This document shows, in pieces, positions 14,251 to 18,644 of a stretch of DNA of 18,644 bases (position 1 is the first letter of the stretch; each line of letters begins with the position of its first letter). The translations under genes and the position numbers were made by a program. Under the pieces are notes generated by a model, which saw nothing but the letters and a program-made list of their open reading frames with translations, ran no database searches and was not told where the DNA came from. The DNA is taken from positions 1 through 18,644 of the forward strand of contig CAYMJU010000042.1 of the NCBI GenBank assembly GCA_964390555.1. Direction: 5' to 3'. This DNA is from CAVTWS01 sp964390555 (GTDB lineage: Bacteria > Actinomycetota > Acidimicrobiia > Acidimicrobiales > SHLQ01).

Positions 14251-15132
14251 TCAGCTCTCGGTGATGGTGATCGACTCGATCACGACCTCTTCGGTCGGCT
14301 GACCGCTGCCATTGGGGCTACCGCTGGCTTCGATGGCGAGAACCACGTCGAGCCCTTCGGTCACTATCCCGAAGCGTGAGTACTGGTTCGGTAGTGCCGC
14401 GCCCTGTTCGCCGGTGACGATGAAGAACTGGCTGCCGTTGGAGTTGGCCCCGGAGTTCGCCATCGCAAGCGAGCCGACCTCATAGAACGGTGCTTCTCCC
14501 GTCGGGAGCTCGTCGGCGAACTCGTAGCCGGGATTGCCGGTGCCGGGCGGATCGCCCACCGCGTCGCCGCCTTGCACCACGAAGCCGGGGATGATCCGGT
14601 GGAACGCCACGCCGTCGTAGTAGTGGTAGCGGGCGAGGGTCACGAAGTTGTTCACCGTGAGGGGGGCGATCTCGGTATCGAGCTCGATCGTGAACGACCC
14701 CTTCGAGGTGACGACCTCGGCCGTGTAGGTCGCGTCCTCGTCGATGCACGTTGGGGGCGCTTGCTCGAACGACGTCGTGCGCTCCGAGGATCCGTCCTCG
14801 GCCGGGCACTCGGTCTCCCCGGTCACCGCGGCGCCCGCGGGCGGAGCCGTTACTTGGACAGTCGGTACGGCCGTCGTGGTCTCGAGCGGAGCGAGCGTCG
14901 TGGTCTCTAGCGGAGCGAGCGTCGTGGTCGAGAACTCGTCGGCGACGGGCTCGTCGTCATCGTCGTCTCGGATCACGAAGGCGAACAGCAAGATGGCCCC
15001 CACCACGACGGCGCCCAGGATGCCGTAGGTGGTGAGCCGCTGGCGGCGCCGGGCGCGGTCGGCGGCTTCCGCGGCGGCGGCGAGCCGGGCCTGACGATTG
15101 ACCTTCTGACGTTCGCGCTTCTCGGTACCCAC
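14251..15132 (-). CDS. membrane-anchored cyclophilin-type peptidyl-prolyl isomerase
   Basis: A 293-residue protein. A basic, Ala/Arg-rich cytoplasmic start is followed by one membrane span at about 35-54 and an acidic run DDDDDE, then a Thr/Pro-rich linker with two copies of TTTLAPLE, and a cyclophilin domain at about 130-290. The domain shows GSFTIELDTEIAPLTVNNFV, YYDGVAFHRIIPGFVVQGGD, GYEFADEL, GSLAMANSGANSNGSQFFI, and FGIVTEGLDVV. The catalytic FHR Arg and QFF are present. It should assist protein folding on the outside of the membrane. GTG 15132 is chosen because TAGCGT lies 8 nt upstream and the first residues become cytoplasmic. It follows coaE, with a terminator between. Confidence 0.9.
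   Translation of the reverse strand: MGTEKRERQKVNRQARLAAAAEAADRARRRQRLTTYGILGAVVVGAILLFAFVIRDDDDDEPVADEFSTTTLAPLETTTLAPLETTTAVPTVQVTAPPAGAAVTGETECPAEDGSSERTTSFEQAPPTCIDEDATYTAEVVTSKGSFTIELDTEIAPLTVNNFVTLARYHYYDGVAFHRIIPGFVVQGGDAVGDPPGTGNPGYEFADELPTGEAPFYEVGSLAMANSGANSNGSQFFIVTGEQGAALPNQYSRFGIVTEGLDVVLAIEASGSPNGSGQPTEEVVIESITITES
14873..14920 (-). repeat. two tandem 24-bp repeats in the cyclophilin linker
   Basis: Two adjacent 24-bp units (14873-14896 and 14897-14920) differ at one base and code for TTTLAPLE twice; a third partial unit follows. They lengthen the low-complexity linker between membrane span and catalytic domain and could vary in number between strains. Confidence 0.7.
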
Positions 15133-15192
15133 GGCGAGAGACGCTAGCGGCGCCACCGGACGACCCGGCACCGCCGCACATCGCCCCCAGGC

Positions 15193-15239
15193 AATAACGC
15201 GCATTCGCCCACCGCACAGGTAGGCGAATGCGCGTTGTT
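15193..15239 (-). terminator. terminator after coaE
   Basis: A perfect 14-bp inverted repeat (15196-15209 with 15223-15236; AACGCGCATTCGCC and its complement) extends by wobble and A-T pairs at the base and by ACC/GGT inside, leaving a small loop. It begins 11 bp after the coaE stop and is followed on the minus strand by TTATTG. This is a good intrinsic terminator and separates coaE from the cyclophilin gene. Confidence 0.7.
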
Positions 15240-15249
15240 CGACAAGCGG

Positions 15250-15867
15250 CTATCGCACAAGGCCGATGGTGCGGGCGAGCGCGATCACCTGGCGATGCAG
15301 CGCGCTCTCGGGGCCTGAGTTGTCGAGCACGTGATCGGCCACCACCCGCCGGTCCTCCTGGGAAGCCTGGTTGGCGATCCGGGCGCGGGCGTCGGCTTCG
15401 GGCATGCCGCGACTCTCGACCAGCCGTTGCACCCGGACGGATTCGTCGGCCTCGACGACCACGACGGTGTCGTAGCCGCCACCGGGCCAACGGCCGAGTC
15501 GGGGGTACTCGTAGAGCACGGCCATGTCGAGTACGACGATGGTCCCCTGGGGGCGGGCAGCGACGATGGCAGCCATGGTCTCGTTGGCGGCAGGATGGCT
15601 GATGTCGGTGAGGGCGCGCAGGGCGTCGGGATCGCCGAACACCCGACGAGCCAGCGCGGGCCGATCGACGTGCCCCCCGTCGCCCACCACTCCGAGACCG
15701 AACCGCTCGACGAGTAGCTCGTGCGCTGGTCCCCCCGGTTCGATGACGTCGCGACAGACCTGATCGATATCGATCACGTGGGCCCCGAGCTCGGCGAGCA
15801 TCCGCGCGGCGGTGGACTTGCCCGCCCCGATGCCACCCGTGAGCCCGATGATCCGTCGTGGTGACAC
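15250..15867 (-). CDS. coaE: dephospho-CoA kinase
   Basis: A 205-residue enzyme for the last step of coenzyme A synthesis, phosphorylation of dephospho-CoA. The P-loop GGIGAGKST is at residues 11-19, IDIDQVCRDVIEPGG follows, then the DISHPA segment, and VVLDMAVLYE, and DESVRVQRLVESRGMPEADARARIANQ with the lid arginines. Length and order are normal for the family, and it lacks the extra C-terminal domain of mycobacterial CoaE. GTG 15867 has AAGGAG 7 nt upstream. A terminator follows immediately, so it is probably the end of its transcript. It is divergent from the SGNH-like gene. Confidence 0.94.
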   Translation of the reverse strand: MSPRRIIGLTGGIGAGKSTAARMLAELGAHVIDIDQVCRDVIEPGGPAHELLVERFGLGVVGDGGHVDRPALARRVFGDPDALRALTDISHPAANETMAAIVAARPQGTIVVLDMAVLYEYPRLGRWPGGGYDTVVVVEADESVRVQRLVESRGMPEADARARIANQASQEDRRVVADHVLDNSGPESALHRQVIALARTIGLVR

Positions 15868-15972
15868 GCGTGGCTCCTTGACCCCTGATCCGACGGTCGG
15901 AGTTTGGCAGCTCGCGGGCCATCCGGGCAGCGGATGAACGTGGCTGCGGCCGAGGACGCGCGATCATCACGT

Positions 15973-16887
15973 ATGGGCAGGCATCGATGGCGACTTCTCG
16001 CCGTCGTCTTCGCGGTGCTGGCGGTGACTCCGAGCGTCGGCTCGCAAGCGGTCGCGGTGACCGGTGAGGATCACTCCGAGACCGATGTGACGATTCTGTT
16101 CTTCGGGAACAGCCACACGCGGGCCAACGATCTGCCCGCCGTGGTGGCCGAGCTCGTCGAAGGGGCGCCGGGTGTGGCGAGCGTGGACTACGAGGTGGCG
16201 CCGGGGCACCAGTTCCTCGACGACCGTCTGGGCGACCCGGTCTCGTTGGAGCTGCTCGGGAGTCGGCGCTGGAGCCACGTCGTGCTTCAGGCGCAGCGTT
16301 ACAGCAGCAGCGGCACCGTCGAGTACTCGACGGCGGAGGCCGAGGAGTGGGTCCGCCTTGTGCGCGAGATCGGCGCAGTTCCGATCCTGTTCCCCGAGTG
16401 GCCGCGGCGCGGCGTCGATGAGACCGATCGCGTCTTCGACCTCCACACCGGTATCGCCGAGGCTGAGCCGGCCTGTGTGCCTCCTATCCCTCAGGCGTTC
16501 GATCTCGCGCAGGCCACGGCGCCCGAACTGGTGCTTCACGCAGTGGACGGCAACCATTCGTCGCCGGCCGGGGCGCTCCTCGCCGCGATGGTGATCGCCC
16601 ATACGATCACGGGCCAGCCGCCATCCCAGATGCCCGATCTCCCCGGCGTCGAGATCGAACCCGATACGCAAGCCCTCCTCCGTATTGCCGCAACCGACTC
16701 CATCGAACACACCTCGCCCTGCGAACTGGGTGGGGCGTCGGGTCCGTCGGGCCCCGACGCCCCACCCAGTTCGCTCGCGGTCGGAGGCCGAGCGTGCTCT
16801 CAGGCGAGGGCGGGTGCGAAACAAACTAAGACACTGTCGCCGACGTCGTCGGTTGGCCCTCCCGCGTCACTCCACCCGCAGCGCTAG
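15973..16887 (+). CDS. secreted SGNH-like (DUF4886-type) hydrolase
   Basis: A 304-residue protein with a signal peptide (basic start, hydrophobic LLAVVFAVLAV, cleavage likely near 28). The SGNH outline is visible: the nucleophile motif ILFFGNSHTRANDLP with Ser47, WSHVVLQAQRYS (third block), and DGNHSSPAG with Asp192 and His195 as the likely catalytic pair. Such proteins are esterases or lipases of lipid, sugar or cell-wall esters; the substrate is unknown. ATG 15973 is chosen because it places the signal peptide first; ATG 15934 is an alternative with no better support. Domain similarity ends near residue 245. The last 54 codons include a 22-bp inverted repeat and run 21 bp into the convergent permease gene. 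Confidence 0.72.
   Translation: MGRHRWRLLAVVFAVLAVTPSVGSQAVAVTGEDHSETDVTILFFGNSHTRANDLPAVVAELVEGAPGVASVDYEVAPGHQFLDDRLGDPVSLELLGSRRWSHVVLQAQRYSSSGTVEYSTAEAEEWVRLVREIGAVPILFPEWPRRGVDETDRVFDLHTGIAEAEPACVPPIPQAFDLAQATAPELVLHAVDGNHSSPAGALLAAMVIAHTITGQPPSQMPDLPGVEIEPDTQALLRIAATDSIEHTSPCELGGASGPSGPDAPPSSLAVGGRACSQARAGAKQTKTLSPTSSVGPPASLHPQR
16721..16774. terminator. 22-bp perfect inverted repeat, likely bidirectional terminator
   Basis: 16721-16742 pairs with 16753-16774 without mismatch, leaving a 10-nt loop. Arms begin GCGAACTGGGTGGGGC. It lies within the open frame of the SGNH-like gene, after its recognisable domain ends, and between two converging genes. A terminator is the simplest reading; a small mobile repeat is an alternative. 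Confidence 0.6.
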
Positions 16888-18195
16888 ATCGAGGCTGGCG
16901 CGTGCAGTTCGCCACGCCGGGAGCAGCGCGGTCAGCCATGATGTGACGATCATCGCCCCAGCGGTGATCGCGATCTGACCGCCTGGCCAGATCGTGTCGA
17001 CGATCACGTGCGCCTGCGTTGCGATCGGCGTCCACACCAGCCGGCCCAGCACCAGACCCAGCGGGCATCCGACGGCCAGGCCGAGCACGGTGATGGAGAC
17101 GGCCTGCACGTGGATCGTCACGATCGCGTCCCGGCGGCGGAGCCCGAGGGAGCGCAGCACGGCTAGCTCACGCCCGTTTGATCGGCGGGCGGCGGCCAGG
17201 GCGTGGGTCAGGGCCGCCAGCGCCAACGCAGCGAGGAAAAGTGCCATCCATCGTGGGATCGCGGCGACGTCGCCGAGGTTCGCGACCGAGCCGGGAAGAA
17301 TCGCGCTGCCGTTGGTGAAGATGAAAATCCCTCGGTCGGCGAGTTCTCGGTCGGCGGCCACGGCGTCGACGTCGGGCGCCCACTGGAACACGACCTGGTG
17401 GATGCCATCGACGTCGTGGACGTCGCCGACCAGACGGGCGGCTGCCCCGACGGTCATGGCGATCCCGCGATCGTGCTCGAAGTCGCCGGTCGGGAAGAGC
17501 ATCTCCCCGACAATGCGATACGACGCCGTCCGACCGTCGGCTGCGAGCTCGGTCTCGTCTCCAACCTCGAGGCCGAGGTCGTCGAGGGTGGCCGGTCCCA
17601 ACGCCACCTCGTCGGCCTGCTGGGGGAGCCCTCCCGACACGATGCTGGTGTCGAGATGACCGCGGATCACGTCGAAGACCACGGCGGAGACATCGGTGCC
17701 CGGCCTGGCCGTCGGGCCGAAAGCGAACACGATATGGATCGCTGCGAGGTCCTCGACCCGATCGTCGCGCTCCAACAGCGGGAGGGCCTGGTCGAAGGTC
17801 TCGATCGTCTCGCCACCGAGTGTGCGTTGGTCGCCACCGCCGACCAGGTGGGGATCGTGCTGGAGCCGGACGATCGACGCGGCGACCGTGAGCGCGGCGA
17901 CGGCACCGGCCGCGGCCACTGCGACCGCGAGAACCGCAGCTCGATTCGAGCGACGGTCGGGGCTGCGGTCAGATGCCAGTACCCGCCGAGCGCCGAGGCG
18001 GACGACCAGCGGCCGACCCACGCCTACCAGCGCCCGGCCGCCGCTGCGGCGAATGCCCGTGCGTGTCGAGCGCGCGGAGACTGCGCCCACGGCGACCGCG
18101 ACGACACACCCGAGTACCGCCGCGAGCGCGCCCCCACCGACGACGACCGCTCCGATCGCGCGGTCGCTGCAGCCATCGCCATGCACGCCGCGCAA
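16867..18195 (-). CDS. FtsX-type ABC transporter permease, N-terminus missing
   Basis: An open frame of 442 codons that corresponds to the second half of a long FtsX/MacB-like permease. It has one membrane span near residue 20-40, another at about 88-108, a large extracytoplasmic domain (about 110-290) and a C-terminal FtsX block: RWMALFLAALALAALTHAL, NGRELAVLRSLGLRRRDAI, HVQAVSITVLGLAVGCPLGLVLGR, and a final TAGAMIVTSWLTALLPAWRTAR span. Such permeases pair with an ATPase, which is not present here. The only start available is a poor TTG at 18195, and permease-like sequence seems to stop near 18130-18150. The gene is truncated there, at the point where the cyclase fragment begins on the other strand. 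Confidence 0.75.
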   Translation of the reverse strand: MRGVHGDGCSDRAIGAVVVGGGALAAVLGCVVAVAVGAVSARSTRTGIRRSGGRALVGVGRPLVVRLGARRVLASDRSPDRRSNRAAVLAVAVAAAGAVAALTVAASIVRLQHDPHLVGGGDQRTLGGETIETFDQALPLLERDDRVEDLAAIHIVFAFGPTARPGTDVSAVVFDVIRGHLDTSIVSGGLPQQADEVALGPATLDDLGLEVGDETELAADGRTASYRIVGEMLFPTGDFEHDRGIAMTVGAAARLVGDVHDVDGIHQVVFQWAPDVDAVAADRELADRGIFIFTNGSAILPGSVANLGDVAAIPRWMALFLAALALAALTHALAAARRSNGRELAVLRSLGLRRRDAIVTIHVQAVSITVLGLAVGCPLGLVLGRLVWTPIATQAHVIVDTIWPGGQIAITAGAMIVTSWLTALLPAWRTARASLDLALRVE

Positions 18196-18552
18196 GCCCG
18201 GGTCAACGAGACCTGGATCGCCGAGGGTCGCCCACCGTTCGGCCTTGGGATCGGCCTGTCGACGGGCGAGGTGGCCGCCGCCCTGCTCGGCTCAGAGGAG
18301 CGTCTCGAGTACACCGTGGTCGGCGACGCCGTGAACCTCTGCAACCGACTCCAGCAGCTCGGCGCGCCGGGCCAGACGGTGTGCTCCGAGCCGGGCTGGC
18401 TGGCCCTGAGCACCGTCCCCGTCGACCATGAGGAGTTGCCGGCCCAGCTCGTCAAAGGTCGCGACACCCCGGTTGTTGCGTACCGATTCCCGGTCGCGCA
18501 CTCCGCCACCCCGTCCCCGTCGACCCCGAGCCCAGGAGGCAACCCGCTATGA
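18130..18552 (+). pseudogene. class III adenylate/guanylate cyclase, C-terminal half only
   Basis: About 140 residues of a class III cyclase: APTDDDRSDRAVAAAIAMHA (just after the expected VFG), then PPFGLGIGLSTGEVAAALLG, and the catalytic segment EYTVVGDAVNLCNRLQQLGAPG, in which the Asp, Asn and Arg expected for purine and transition-state contacts are present. The first half, with the metal-binding Asp residues, is absent: upstream the same frame runs antisense through the permease gene. It cannot be active as it stands. The frame stays open to 17203 only as an antisense shadow. Its stop overlaps a 31-codon ORF (ATGA). Whether this is a real pseudogene or an assembly join is unclear. Confidence 0.7.
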
Positions 18553-18632
18553 GCGAAGCGGAGCGAGCGAATGCAGCCGTGGGAGCGCAGCTCCCCGGTT
18601 GCCGATGGGGTCTGGGGGCGCGTAGCCCCCAG
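18549..18632. repeat. two-hairpin intergenic element
   Basis: A purine-rich stretch (gagcgaagcggagcgagcga) is followed by two compact hairpins: GGGAGC-gca-GCTCCC (18581-18595) and CTGGGGGC-gcgta-GCCCCCAG (18612-18632). This resembles families of dispersed intergenic repeats in high-GC actinobacteria. A 31-codon frame (18549-18644) spans it but looks like a translation of the repeat rather than a gene. It may also end the cyclase transcript. Confidence 0.45.
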
Positions 18633-18644
18633 CGACGACCATGA

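Noticed and set aside
17203..18129. N-terminal part of a 449-codon cyclase protein
   Set aside because: This part of the frame is antisense to the permease and has no cyclase motifs; similarity begins only near 18130.

Overview
High-GC actinobacterial chromosomal DNA. The case rests on strong GC bias at third codon positions, frequent GTG starts, an acyl-CoA carboxylase beta/epsilon (pccB-accE) pair and a LigC-type ATP-dependent DNA ligase. At least eight start codons have a TAnnnT -10 hexamer only 6-9 nt upstream, the pattern of leaderless actinobacterial transcripts. A class such as Acidimicrobiia is plausible, but that is inference. No rRNA, complete tRNA, CRISPR array, integrase or transposase was found.

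Layout. 1-1184: the end of an AlkB-like dioxygenase, then an amidohydrolase-fold protein that lacks the usual metal ligands. 1219-4921: a 3.7 kb segment bounded by a perfect 19-bp direct repeat that looks like a tRNA 3' end. It holds a small alpha/beta-barrel protein divergent from a LuxR-type regulator, a DUF4399-like lipoprotein, a cupin, and at least one decayed gene (the start of an ECF sigma factor); it looks like an old, eroding insertion. 5109-6596: a SPPY-type DNA methyltransferase with an extra C-terminal domain, with its own promoter and strong ribosome binding site. 6681-11443: ligase and epoxide hydrolase (divergent), a LOG-family hydrolase, and the coupled acyl-CoA carboxylase genes. 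11455-14221: aat followed by a membrane protein with a degenerate GGDEF domain, and divergently a truncated-looking methyltransferase coupled to an S51-like peptidase. 14251-15867: a membrane-anchored cyclophilin downstream of coaE, separated by a terminator. 15973-18644: an SGNH-like secreted hydrolase converging on an FtsX-type permease, a partial class III nucleotide cyclase, and a two-hairpin repeat element at the edge.

Most genes are housekeeping or ordinary accessory genes in short transcription units. Aat (N-end rule), CoaE (CoA synthesis) and PccB/AccE (acyl-CoA carboxylation) are core metabolism. The odd parts are the repeat-bounded segment with decayed genes, the fused methyltransferase, and the breakpoint near 18130, where two opposite-strand genes both lose their N-terminal halves (rearrangement or assembly chimera). 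I do not see a convincing complete undescribed system. The methyltransferase fusion is the best candidate for new biochemistry.
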